Positions 24,339 through 34,191 of a stretch of DNA of 64,000 nucleotides are shown one piece after another. Under the pieces are notes generated by a model, which saw nothing but the letters and a program-made list of their open reading frames with translations, was not told where the DNA came from and ran no database searches. A program made the translations under genes and the position numbers. The stretch spans positions 62,001 through 126,000 of the forward strand of contig NW_026251730.1 of the NCBI RefSeq assembly GCF_025024155.1. The letters are read 5' to 3'. The DNA is from Gamsiella multidivaricata (Eukaryota; Mortierellomycota; Mortierellomycetes; Mortierellales; Mortierellaceae). Within the stretch, counting starts at the first letter, position 1; the number at the start of each line of letters is the position of its first letter.

Positions 24339-24870
24339 TGCTGTAGACTTTGTCGAGAATGATGGTGGATGGAGTGGGTGGAGTGTCTGAGTGTGCCTGA
24401 GTGCGACGCGTTTGTTCAGTAAACAACATCTGGGTCCTGGTTTCCCAATCCTTATAGTGGTCTCTATTGTAAAGCACTAGGATTCAATTCAATTCGCACT
24501 GATTTAATGTAAATTAGGATCTTTTTTTGCAAAATATCGTCACAGTACATGTACACTCCCCTCTCAGTTGGAGAGGCAAAATGGGACACTAAGTGAATTT
24601 TCTATATTTCTGAGCATATGATTGGCTGTAATTCAATTTAGTATTCAATAAGGGGCGAAGTTTACTTAAGTCCAAGCTTGAAGTTAAGTGAACAAAAGAT
24701 TATACGTCACCCTTTCGCTCTGTCTTTTTCCCCATCACCATCATCATGACTATACTCCATGACCCATAACACACCAAACAAGTGCAAGCAAGGGTAACCG
24801 TCGATTATATTCTGCCTGTCAAGCTCTTGCCTTCAGAGTCTTATAAGTCTCAGCTCTCATCATAGCGCGC

Positions 24871-25020
24871 ATGCACACGTCAAGTCTTTACCTGGAGCTC
24901 TTGTCCACGAAACAGCTCGATCTCATGCGCCGCCGACTGCGGCTAGAGATCGAGTTGTTTGCGGTTGCCTCTGAAGTTTGCCACCCTCTGGCCACAGCCC
25001 TCTTGAGCAAACGAGATTAG
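24871..25020 (+). CDS. 49-aa ORF inside the left TIR
   Basis: ATG-to-stop ORF preserved in both TIRs. The peptide is leucine- and arginine-rich in the middle (DLMRRRLRLEIELFAVASEV) and could form an amphipathic helix. It may be the remains of a longer gene, since related frames continue after the stop. Presence in both TIRs alone does not prove coding, because the TIRs are near-identical throughout. Confidence 0.3.
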   Translation: MHTSSLYLELLSTKQLDLMRRRLRLEIELFAVASEVCHPLATALLSKRD

Positions 25021-25234
25021 AGCGTCTGCAGCGAGGCCCTTTGAGGTAGCTCCGGACGTTTCGGTCTACGTTCTGTAGAGAGTTTGGTCGCCTCGCCTAG
25101 GCGGCCAGGATTATGGTTCACTAGGGGTGGTGCCGCTGCCTTGAACAATATTAGCCAAGGTCTCCTACTCTTTTCAGAGATAAGCTGATGCTTGCATTGT
25201 TTGCAGCGGTCTCCGGAGCAATCAGTGGCCGTGG

Positions 25235-25513
25235 ATGAGAGCTCATCATCGCTTCGACTCCCAGATGCTACAAGCTGTGCGTCTTGACCTGCCGTCCAAG
25301 TTTCGGCTCCTACCTGCTTTGGCCGTAAGTATCATTGTTCTTGCTCAATCTGCTCTGGTCTGTTCTTCAATGACTGTAGGCTTTGTCCAATTGCCTCGCT
25401 TCCCAACCGACTCCATGACTAAGAAATATATGGAGCAGCGTGCTTCGTCTTTGCCACCCGCTTCGTCCTTGTCTAGCTCATTACAGGATTTCATGGCTGC
25501 CTCTCCCAGCTAG
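25235..25513 (+). other. Possible spliced ORF in the left TIR
   Basis: A 92-codon open frame contains a good donor (GTAAGT after LLPALA) and an acceptor (CTGTAG before GFVQLPRF), which would remove a short intron in phase. It ends at a TAG at 25511-25513. A likely acceptor just upstream (tttgcag near 25207) suggests it is a terminal exon of a longer TIR transcript. The identical copy is at 31337-31615 on the minus strand. Function unknown. Confidence 0.3.
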
Positions 25514-26036
25514 TTCACGTTGCCTTTAGGATCTTCAAGCCTCGTCTTCGTCGTCCGTCTCTCATTCGCAGTCTGTAACTCCGAGCCATCATGGACAAGG
25601 AAACGGCTTTTTGAATGCAACAACCATACTACATCTGCGACGAGGTAGACCGCCATACCTAACGCCCATCAATTAAATACAGTTGGATATGCTGTGGCAC
25701 TCTCAATTATTAAATGCGGTTAGATATGCAAACCATTTTTCCTTGCTGATGATTTTAACCTGGCCACATAAATGTACACGCATAAATTGAGCAACCACAC
25801 TTCGACCACTGTTTCGACCACGTTTCCTCCCTCTTTCCCACTCTTTCTCACTCTTCCCCACTCTTCCTCGAGAGGCTATATCTGTGCACCAGTAGCGCAA
25901 GGTAGGTATTCAAGAGTTAGTCAAGAATGATCTGTGGAGCGCTGAGACAGCTACTGACGGTCATATCACAGCTACCGGTATCCCTTTGCATCCAGATACT
26001 CTTTCATCGAAGCATCGGTCCTATTCATCCAACAAA

Positions 26037-28511
26037 ATGCCTCCATCTCCACGCTTGAAAATTGTACCCACCGCCCGGCTCCGTCCTATTCATTCAAAAC
26101 CCTCCGTCACGACCAAGAAACCGCAGGGTCAGCAATTGACATGGAAAGAACAATTAGCCCTTCTCGACAAATACGATCGATGGAGGAAAACTGTATATCG
26201 TTGGGGGTGAACCCTAGCGTCAGGAGGTTCGAGGCAGGGCACGCGAAGCCGAAGCAAGTCAGTCGTTTGCTGAAAAACCGGGAAAAACTTCAGGGTCTCA
26301 AGTCAGTGATGCCAGCGGTGACTACAGATCGCCGGACGAGGGTGCAATCACGGCCATTTGCTCCACTGGAATATCTGCTTCGGGAATGGCTTATCTATTT
26401 TCGGGAGCGGTTCATTCCAGTCAATACTAAAGTGTTGCGCCTGCTGGCACAGGAGGTTTACAGGGCGTGGCGGGTCGATCATCCGCCCTTGAAGGATGGT
26501 CGGGGTAATGAACCCACTTGGTCTGAGGGTTGGCTAAACAAGTTCATCGAATGCTGGGACCTCAAGTATCATAAGATGAAAGGCGAAGCTGCGTCTGTTT
26601 CTTGGGATAAGATCAAGGATGAAGTGGAGAAGATTACAGAGGAGCTGGACAAGTACGACCTGGAAGACATTTACAACTGTGATGAGACGGGGGTGTACTT
26701 GAAGTGGTTGTCTAGTTGGACGCTAGACATCATCAAGGTATCCGGTGTTAAGCCGGCAAAGTGCGATCGCATCTCCATTTTGTTCTGCGCGAACGCAGCT
26801 GGTACTGATAAACGCAGGTTATTCATCCTGAGTAAGTACATGGGGCATTAAAAACATGGTCCCCTACTTCTTGCAAAACGACCTTAATTCTTACTATAAT
26901 ACAACAAACATAGGTCTACACAGGCCACTCGGATTATCTGAGCTCACAAAGATGCAGATAGAAGTGCAGCCTGATGGCGAGCCGCGTGTTGGTTACATGC
27001 GGAAGCCTGTCTTTGCAGGCTGGTTGCGACGCTTTCAGGCAGATATCGTGGCTCGCACACCTGGCCGCAAGGTTCTGTTGCTTCTGGATAACGCCCCAGG
27101 CCACCTCATTATCACCGACCCAACGTTTTTGGCCGAGATTCCGAACATCAGGATTGTTACTTTACCCAAAAACTCGACATCAATGACGCAGCCTCTGGAT
27201 GCCGGAATGATCGCTGTATTCAAGCATTACTATCAAGACTTCCTGGCACTATCGACGTTGGTGCTCCGCCATAAGGGCCAAAAAGGCAAATGGAACATCG
27301 ACAACAAAACTGCTTGGAAACATGTTGTTCAGGCTTGGAATCTTGTAACGCCAGAAACGATTCGCCACTGTTTTGGGCATGTTCCTTTGTTCAACGAGCG
27401 ACAAAAGGCCCTTCTTTCCACATCCTTTGAGGGGAGTCGGGCAGTTAAGCGAGCTTTAAAGGTCATTCAGCTTAGTATCGAGCAGGGGAACATCAAGCGC
27501 AAGTCTGAGGACATGTCCAATCTGAGCAATTCTCAGATTTTCGACGTGATTGAGGAGGACCAGTCCTTAGTACTTTTCACCCGAGATTCTATTGCCCATT
27601 GGTCAGTCGCTGTCTCCGAAGAGGACATGGATTCCCTCAGAACCCGCTCAACGCCGCTCCCTTTTCTCCCTGAAATGGACAACCTTGACCATTCATCTAT
27701 GAGGAACCCTTTTGAGGATGACACCGCATCATTGGATCGGAAGCCGCCATTAGTGGCAGCGTCGCTGTTTGTGATGGAGGATTTTGCAAGCCTCCCACGC
27801 GATCGACAAACCGAACTCCTTTCTCACGCCGACACGCGTGAGATGCACTTTGGCCGGTTGAGCCGTGAGCTGCATTGTGGTTCAATTATTGAGGCAGGAA
27901 TGGAATCACTAAAGGCCAATCCAGCGTTTGCTCACTTCTTTAAGCCTGTCTCTGTCCCAATTGGGGGTAGTCCACGAGCTCGGAGAATTGCTATGGATCA
28001 CGGAAACGGCAGCGACTTTGACAACGACGACTTAGACGACGACGACCTTGACGACGTGGATTATCACTATCCCCGGCCTAATGACCTTCCGACCATGACT
28101 TATATACGGAGGGTTGGTCGCCAAAACGAGGCCAGGTTTATAAACTATGGAGTAGATGAGGCTCCATCGTCGGGATGCTCAGCTTCGTCTGTCAACACAG
28201 ATCTCACATGCAACGATGTGTCCCCTGCGGCTCCACCAACAGTCATCGAACCAGAGGAGCGGGGTGAACTTTTGAGGCAGGCCGCTGAGGCGCTGGATCC
28301 AAGAATTTTTAGTTACGAGACTTACAAAACTATACGCGAGGGATTGGAATTGGGCTATGACCGTACAATGACGGGCAAGACGTCTTATGCGAATTATATC
28401 AAGGAACGAAAGGCCTGTTTACTCAAAATGACTGCAGAGCTTGAGAACTTCGAGTCGTTTGAGGGCTGCAAGACTCCTTATCCCAGAGTTTCTCCGGATA
28501 GCCCTATCTAA
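26037..28511 (+). pseudogene. pogo/Tigger-like DDE transposase (one frameshift)
   Basis: Transposase of the 7.7-kb element, about 797 aa if the frame break is ignored. The ATG at 26037 opens a helix-turn-helix region (LTWKEQLALLDKYDRW). The frame then shifts by one base near 26175-26190, after which NPSVRRFEAGHAKPKQ, SRLLKNREKL and a CENP-B-type second HTH (PLEYLLREWLIYFRERF ... TWSEGWLNKFIE) follow. An 82-nt intron (26832-26913, GTAAGT...TAG) separates the catalytic halves. Catalytic acids are D in YNCDETGVYLKW, D in LLLLDNAPGH and D in QPLDAGMIAVFKHYY, with 36 residues between the second and third (DDE_1 superfamily). The C-terminal ~300 residues are acidic and divergent. I found no intron that would absorb the frame break, so this copy is probably defective, unless there is a sequencing error. 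Confidence 0.8.
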
Positions 28512-28609
28512 TATGTTTCTGCAGGCCCATGCGCTTTGCCTCCCGTTCTTGGTCTATTGCGTTGAAAAAACCAATTTCACCGTGCGTGCATAATGCAGAG
28601 TAGCTCTTG

Positions 28610-28616
28610 TATAAAT
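28610..28616 (+). promoter_or_regulatory. Candidate TATA box of the accessory nuclease-like gene
   Basis: TATAAAT lies 95 nt upstream of the ATG at 28711, within the 199-bp gap after the transposase stop. Spacing is compatible with a TATA-driven promoter that is separate from the transposase promoter. Confidence 0.45.
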
Positions 28617-28710
28617 ACCATAAAATCCCACGAACCTCAATGTCAACGCATCAATCCCAATCCTAACGAAATCAACAGCACCACTCTACTTCTAATTCCA
28701 CGATACCAAA

Positions 28711-30618
28711 ATGATCAACGTCAAGGGCATCTTTAGTACTCGAACCGGCATTCGAAGCAGTGAGAGGATCCGGCGTCAAAAGAGTACCAGCGATAATGCA
28801 AGCGCCCACACCCACACTTCCTTGGACCATCGCATTACTTTATCGGAATTTCAAGAAAAGTGTAAGGACCAAGAGTTGACCACATTCGCCAATGTATTTT
28901 CAATCATCAGAGAGAAAAAAATGAGAGGAGCGTACTTGGCTGTTGCGACCGAAGCCTTCGACATGGGCCACGTCGAACTTGCAAGCGATATGCGGCGAAT
29001 GTGGGGCAGCGAAGAGCAACAAAAATTGCTTAAAAAATATTTAAAGGTATTTCTGATATTCTGTGCCCTAGCTTTTGCTGAAGACAAGTGAGATACGCGT
29101 CCAAAGCATCTTATATGTGAACTTCAGGCTGAGGCCTATAAGCCTTCAAAACGTAGGTTTTTCAAGAATCTGAAGCAGACCCACCGACGACCTGAGCAGG
29201 TCACCCAGTCTGATCTAAGCTCTGAATCCGACGATCAAGAATACTTGCCTCGGAAGAAGGAAGAAGAAATTCCTTGCTGGCGGTGGACCAACCTCGAAGG
29301 ACCGGGACCGACTTCCAGTAAAGTCAATGGACCTCATTTTGTCCTTGATGATATTGATATCACGAGCACATTAATGGCTAAACGCGAGCAGTTAATTCCG
29401 CTGGAAAGCGACCTCATACATGTCCATGATCTACTGTAAGTTTTGTCCGTTGGTGATTAGAGTGAGTTGAAGAAATACTACTAACACATCTTTTGTTCTA
29501 GGGCACTCAATTTTATATTCATTGAGGACTTCATGCTTACGTGCCTTCCAAAAGACGTCGTAGCAAAAATTCTCAGAGTGAATATGTCCCCTCCTGTTAT
29601 GCAAGACAGGGTTCTTCTTGACGAATGCTCAACTTCTGCTCTCAACGGCAAGAACCAGCTTGATGAAACTCTCGCAGACATCACAAGACGGGGAGGGTGG
29701 GAAAGCCCAATGTTTTTGGCCATCCAGTTGCTTAGTGCTTCGGGCGCTCTTTGGAATCGTAGCAATGGAGGCAGTGAGAACGAGGGCACTTACCAGAAAC
29801 ATTTTGTGGATCCTATTTTCACTGCGTTTTTCAGTAATGTTAACCTAACCACAGGGTGGTGAGTGCATGTGTTGTAGTAGTGATATTTTGGTAATGAATG
29901 TTCATATTCGCTGAAAGTTGAACACCAGTATTTTATTCTTCTGATTTAGGAATCAATATCGCCTATCAACACCTCCCGACCACATAGAGGACCTTTCTCC
30001 AGATTTCCTCGCGATGAAATCAAACCTGCCTTTGGTTGTAGCAGAAGTCAAAAGACCCGGAGCCAGCTTGAAAAAGATGGCGAAGGATAGGCAGAGGCTT
30101 GGCATGATGAAGCTCTCGCTGAACATGATGCTGAGAAAAAGGGTCGAGGATCCCGTTGTCATCGGCGTGGTCGTTCAAGGTACGGTTCAAAATCATGTCA
30201 TGAATCGCCCGAGCAATTAAATATCCATTTGTCTGGAGGCTAACCGCTGTAACCATCATCGTTTGCAAGACTCCTTCTTCGAGATCATGGCAATGGGCCT
30301 GACGCATGAAGCCTTATATATTCCAAAGGTTTTGGGAAGCTTCCAGGTGCCCACTTGCCCGGGAGGGCTCGCGGCGTTACATTCAGCGTTGCCTGCATTG
30401 GCTGCGGCAAAGGTATTATTCACATAAGCTCTATGGTACTGTAGTCGACAAGTCATATCTTTATTCTAATAGCTCATCCCTTGTAGGACTATATGGAGAA
30501 ACCCCAGGCATCCATCAGCAGCGACCACCCCATGGTCGTCACTGACTTCGACGACGTCAGGACGCGCGACTCATTTTACCTCCGTCGCGCCAAAATTCCA
30601 GTTGGAAATGGAAAGTGA
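28711..30618 (+). pseudogene. Transposon-borne PD-(D/E)XK nuclease-like gene (one in-frame TAA)
   Basis: Second gene of the pogo-like element. Exons 28711-29046, 29128-29435, 29502-29858, 29950-30412 and 30487-30618 join with GT-AG sites and matching phases to 532 codons. Residues 1-215 are basic and acidic-mixed with no known domain. Residues ~334-420 hold the key segment: LSPDFLAMKSN, a hydrophobic strand, then LVVAEVKRPG, giving D352...E366-x-K368, followed by the helix KKMAKDRQRLGMMKLSLNMM and strand PVVIGVVVQG. This order (acidic strand, ExK strand, helix, strand) fits the PD-(D/E)XK nuclease core. An in-frame TAA sits at 30218-30220; a 54-nt intron with a weak donor (30185-30238, GTTCAA...GAG) would remove it and keep the frame, so it may be splicing rather than damage. 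Similar nuclease-like C-termini are known in Crinkler-type effectors; role in transposition is inference. Confidence 0.6.
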
Positions 30619-31116
30619 TTTTTAATGTACATTTGGATTCGGGAGCTGACGAGAAAGAAAGATGTTTATTTTTCTAGATCTTCCGCGAGAAAAAGTGAGA
30701 AATTGCGGTTACCGCCACAGAAAACTCATTGACCATTTGACTCTAGCCATTTCAGTATCAGCCGTACGTTTCCAGTAGTTGGACGCAACAATTTTGCGTA
30801 CCATGTCTCCATAAAAAAGAGGGGGGACAGGGCCGGGAATGCTTTGAGAACGCGGATGCTGATCAGCACCGTAAAAATATAAAGAACACATCGATCCAAG
30901 GAAACAGCTGCGTCGCATTTTGTCACCTCTGATTGGAGCGCCACGTCCAAACTTTAACGCGCCGACCATAACTTCACGCGTTGAATGCGGAGTAGCTCGT
31001 GAGAACGAGAGGAGAGTGCTTCTGAACCTGAGCTATGAGACTTTCAGCGAGGATAGATTGCAGCATTTTGGTGACGTTTACGCGACAGGTGGCAAGGCTT
31101 TTCTCAGCGCACAATT
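30619..31116. other. Element interior between the accessory gene and the right TIR
   Basis: No gene recognised. A minus-strand open frame at 30709-30969 lacks any familiar domain. This stretch should contain the accessory gene's 3' end. Confidence 0.4.
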
Positions 31117-32296
31117 GTTTGCATATCTAACCGCATTTAATAATTGAGAGTGCCACAGCATATCCAACTGTATTTAATTGATGGGCGTTAGGTATGGCGG
31201 TCTACCTCGTCGCAGATGTAGTATGGTTGTTGCATTCAAAAAGCCGTTTCCTTGTCCATGATGGCTCGGAGTTACAGACTGCGAATGAGAGACGGACGAC
31301 GAAGACGAGGCTTGAAGATCCTAAAGGCAACGTGAACTAGCTGGGAGAGGCAGCCATGAAATCCTGTAATGAGCTAGACAAGGACGAAGCGGGTGGCAAA
31401 GACGAAGCACGCTGCTCCATATATTTCTTAGTCATGGAGTCGGTTGGGAAGCGAGGCAATTGGACAAAGCCTACAGTCATTGAAGAACAGACCAGAGCAG
31501 ATTGAGCAAGAACAATGATACTTACGGCCAAAGCAGGTAGGAGCCGAAACTTGGACGGCAGGTCAAGACGCACAGCTTGTAGCATCTGGGAGTCGAAGCG
31601 ATGATGAGCTCTCATCCACGGCCACTGATTGCTCCGGAGACCGCTGCAAACAATGCAAGCATCAGCTTATCTCTGAAAAGAGTAGGAGACCTTGGCTAAT
31701 ATTGTTCAAGGCAGCGGCACCACCCCTAGTGAACCATAATCCTGGCCGCCTAGGCGAGGCGACCAAACTCTCTACAGAACGTAGACCGAAACGTCCGGAG
31801 CTACCTCAAAGGGCCTCGCTGCAGACGCTCTAATCTCGTTTGCTCAAGAGGGCTGTGGCCAGAGGGTGGCAAACTTCAGAGGCAACCGCAAACAACTCGA
31901 TCTCTAGCCGCAGTCGGCGGCGCATGAGATCGAGCTGTTTCGTGGACAAGAGCTCCAGGTAAAGACTTGACGTGTGCATGCGCGCTATGATGAGAGCTGA
32001 GACTTATAAGACTCTGAAGGCAAGAGCTTGACAGGCAGAATATAATCGACGGTTACCCTTGCTTGCACTTGTTTGGTGTGTTATGGGTCATGGAGTATAG
32101 TCATGATGATGGTGATGGGGAAAAAGACAGAGCGAAAGGGTGACGTATAATCTTTTGTTCACTTAACTTCAAGCTTGGACTTAAGTAAACTTCGCCCCTT
32201 ATTGAATACTAAATTGAATTACGGCCAATCATATGCTCAGAAATATAGAAAATTCACTTAGTGTCCCATTTTGCCTCTCCAACTGAGAGGGGAGTG
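31117..32296 (-). repeat. Right terminal inverted repeat (1,180 bp)
   Basis: Reverse complement of the left TIR over its whole length with one difference noticed by eye at 32223. It carries the same inward ORFs on the minus strand (31830-31979 and 31337-31615). Confidence 0.93.
31830..31979 (-). CDS. 49-aa ORF inside the right TIR (second copy)
   Basis: Mirror copy of the left-TIR ORF at 24871-25020. Same caveats apply. Confidence 0.3.
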   Translation of the reverse strand: MHTSSLYLELLSTKQLDLMRRRLRLEIELFAVASEVCHPLATALLSKRD

Positions 32297-32460
32297 TACA
32301 GTACGGCTATGTATTTCACGCGCACAGCGATTACCCAGGTAGGCAGCAATGAGCTAAGTGACTGAGAGTGGAGCCCATCCATGGCACATGTACGACAATG
32401 AGATTCAACCACACAGTAAGTGTCCCAGGCAGGAAACATTGGACATTACAAATAACAAGA
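32297..32460 (+). repeat. Copy of the 20.3-kb tandem-repeat family, target of the pogo-like insertion
   Basis: Starting at the TA next to the right TIR, the sequence (tacagtacggctatg, then cacgcgcacagcg and caggtaggcagcaatgagc) aligns with the repeat unit at about 20280-20335 (tacagttcggctatg, cacgctcacagc, ctaggcagg). A second, weaker unit follows to about 32450. Confidence 0.6.
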
Positions 32461-32581
32461 CTTACGCCACGGCCGGCGACTCTCTAGGAGAAATCAAGTC
32501 CTGGTAGGGAAGGACGTCTGATAGCGGCTCCATCGTTTGCAAACCTGAGCAGCATTCCATAAAACGTGGAGCAGCAAAGGT

Positions 32582-32643
32582 CTCAGGGCTGATCAGCGCG
32601 GCTGTGCTGGGCCTCAGGGTTGATCAACGCGGTTATACTGGGT
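32582..32643 (+). repeat. Two 31-bp tandem units differing only by transitions
   Basis: Units 32582-32612 and 32613-32643 share the ctcaggg start. They differ at six positions, all C to T or G to A when unit 2 is compared with unit 1, with no transversion. Confidence 0.8.
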
Positions 32644-32776
32644 CTCAGTATCACTCGTTTCTGCAGAATAAAAATCGCTCTGTACAGCCTCAGCAACTCC
32701 GTTTTCTGGGTTGTCTGGAGGGGAAGTCGAAGCTGAAGGATCGTCATTATCGTCCTCCCCCTCATCGACCATAATG
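32626..32776 (-). other. Small acidic ORF, possible gene fragment
   Basis: About 50 codons beginning MVDEGEDDNDDPSAST and ending near the 31-bp repeats. The composition is coding-like (D/E/S/P-rich), but there is no domain and no upstream exon I can assign. The rest of 32460-33670 shows nothing I recognise. Confidence 0.2.
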
Positions 32777-33673
32777 TCGACACTCCCCTATGGCAAGAGG
32801 GAGCCACTGAGAAGGACCATTGCGCTCGCAGGACCTCAGATTCACCAGTAAGTCAAACTCAGCCTGCATTTCGGTGGACATTGTGTGCTCTGCGCTGCAT
32901 GTACTGTACACATGAAGGCCTAAAATCCCTCATGGTATTCATGCCTTTGTGCCAACCCAACGTCCATCGATTCTCTGTGATACATCCGGTGCTTTGTACC
33001 TCCGACCAGTTCACAGACTTCTTGGCCTTCCCAATACATGCACTTTTACTATAAAGTCAACCGTTGTCTACCTGATGGCTTACATCGATTTGATCCTCTG
33101 TGAAAGATTATATGCATCAACCTGTGTTGCTCTCACGTCAGTGCTCCAAAAGTGGCCTTGTAACCACGATCATTTCTGCTCTCTGACTGTTGATGGAGAT
33201 ACTTGAAACCCCAATCAGGCCCACGCTCTTGTTGGGATAAGTGCTCGCAGGGTAGTTTTGTCATTGAGAATGGGTAAAGTTCTTCCTATTGAAGGCGACG
33301 CCATGCTTACATAGTGCTTCATGGATTGGGTGGGGTTGAAAGTTGTGGATAAAGCAGGGTGCAGGGTCAGTATATGAGAAGAGCGGAGCGGAAGAAAACG
33401 TCTTCGCGTTTGAGGAGACGGAGCACAAACGGAATTGATATGGTGCGTTTACATGTGTCTTCACGTTCACTCTCGTCATGTATGATTCATTGGTATCGTT
33501 CACATCTATGGGTCAGTTTATTTCGTCTGAAGCGCCTTCGACCCATGTGCTTTCCTGCAAATTCGAATCCTGAATGGCCGATGTGCCGGTCAACCAAGTG
33601 CGTATTAGATGCTGGGGCCGGGTTAGACAACAATGATCCTCTCTCCGAAGATCTATTTCCGAACAAAGATCAA

Positions 33674-33950
33674 TCAATCTGGAGGCAACAACAGTGAAGA
33701 GGCCGTGACAATGCCTCTTCTAAATGGTTGTTGGCTCTCTACCTTCTTGTGAAACTCTGGGGTATTATCGTCTGCCTGCTTCAAGACCTTGGCATGGTCA
33801 CTCTTGACCTTGGCCTTGTAAATCAACTCGGCTTTCAACTTTTTGACATGACCCTTGTACGCGTTCGATACCATATGTGTCTTGGCCATGGGGTTGAACC
33901 CTCTTTTCTTGGGTTGCTGCTGTTGACTTGACTTTGATCCATCGCCGGCG
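33674..33950 (-). pseudogene. Fragment of a small basic protein (possibly Fyv7-like)
   Basis: The minus frame QQQQPKKRGFNPMAKTHM, followed by AYKGHVKKLKAELIYKAKVK and AKVLKQADDNTPEFHKK, looks like real coding sequence. It resembles the basic helical region of small rRNA-processing proteins such as Fyv7. Upstream the frame hits a TGA and no clear start exon is present. The family assignment is weak. Confidence 0.3.
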
Positions 33951-34191
33951 TGTCATTTGGAATGGCTGTCGTAGTCGAAGAATCCCTCAATGGCTGGAGT
34001 TACGCGAAAAATGTTCTGGCTTAGTGTTGTATTCTCGTCAGGACTATTTCAAGCTAATAAAGGGCAAGTGTATAATCGGGACAGAAGCATGGTAGAGATT
34101 TATTGCACAGAACTGTGCTATAAAGACTCTATAACCAAACTACTCTACTAGTCTGTCTATATCGTATGCAGTAAATAAACATATAGATAGC

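Larger units (their letters stand above)
20519..24547 (-). mobile_element. Crypton-type tyrosine-recombinase transposon (boundaries tentative)
   Basis: The element is defined by its gene at 20801-24338. Cryptons lack terminal inverted repeats and integrate by site-specific recombination, leaving short direct repeats. The heptamer cacagta occurs at 20519-20525 and 24541-24547, where repeat-array sequence stops on each side, so I propose these as the ends. A 7-bp match could be chance. A pogo-like element abuts the right end. Confidence 0.55.
24554..25733 (+). repeat. Left terminal inverted repeat (1,180 bp)
   Basis: Inverted copy of 31117-32296, ending inward at gatatgcaaac. It contains an inward 49-codon ORF (24871-25020) and a possible short spliced ORF (about 25235-25513). 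Confidence 0.93.
24554..32296 (+). mobile_element. pogo/CENP-B-type DNA transposon with 1,180-bp terminal inverted repeats
   Basis: The element is 7,743 bp and starts and ends with CACTCCCCTCTCAGTTGG in opposite orientation, flanked by TA on both sides (24552-24553 and 32297-32298), the target dinucleotide expected for Tc1/mariner/pogo elements. TIRs are 24554-25733 and 31117-32296. Any left coordinate x maps to 56850-x on the right, so there is no indel, and I noticed a single base difference (24627 versus 32223). Inside are a DDE transposase gene (26037-28511) and a second spliced gene with a PD-(D/E)XK-like motif (28711-30618), both reading rightward. Each has one apparent lesion in this copy. 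Pogo/Fot1 elements normally have TIRs of tens of bp, so 1.18-kb TIRs and a cargo gene are unusual. Confidence 0.85.

Noticed and set aside
26175..26200. Programmed -1 frameshift in the transposase
   Set aside because: The frame change direction would need a -1 shift, but no X XXY YYZ heptamer lies in the upstream frame. GGAAAAC is present only in the downstream frame. A plain indel is simpler.
20519..32296. Single Starship-like giant element covering both transposons
   Set aside because: The tyrosine recombinase has GCR1_C-type Crypton features rather than a DUF3435 captain at one edge, and the pogo-like unit has its own complete TIRs and TA flanks.
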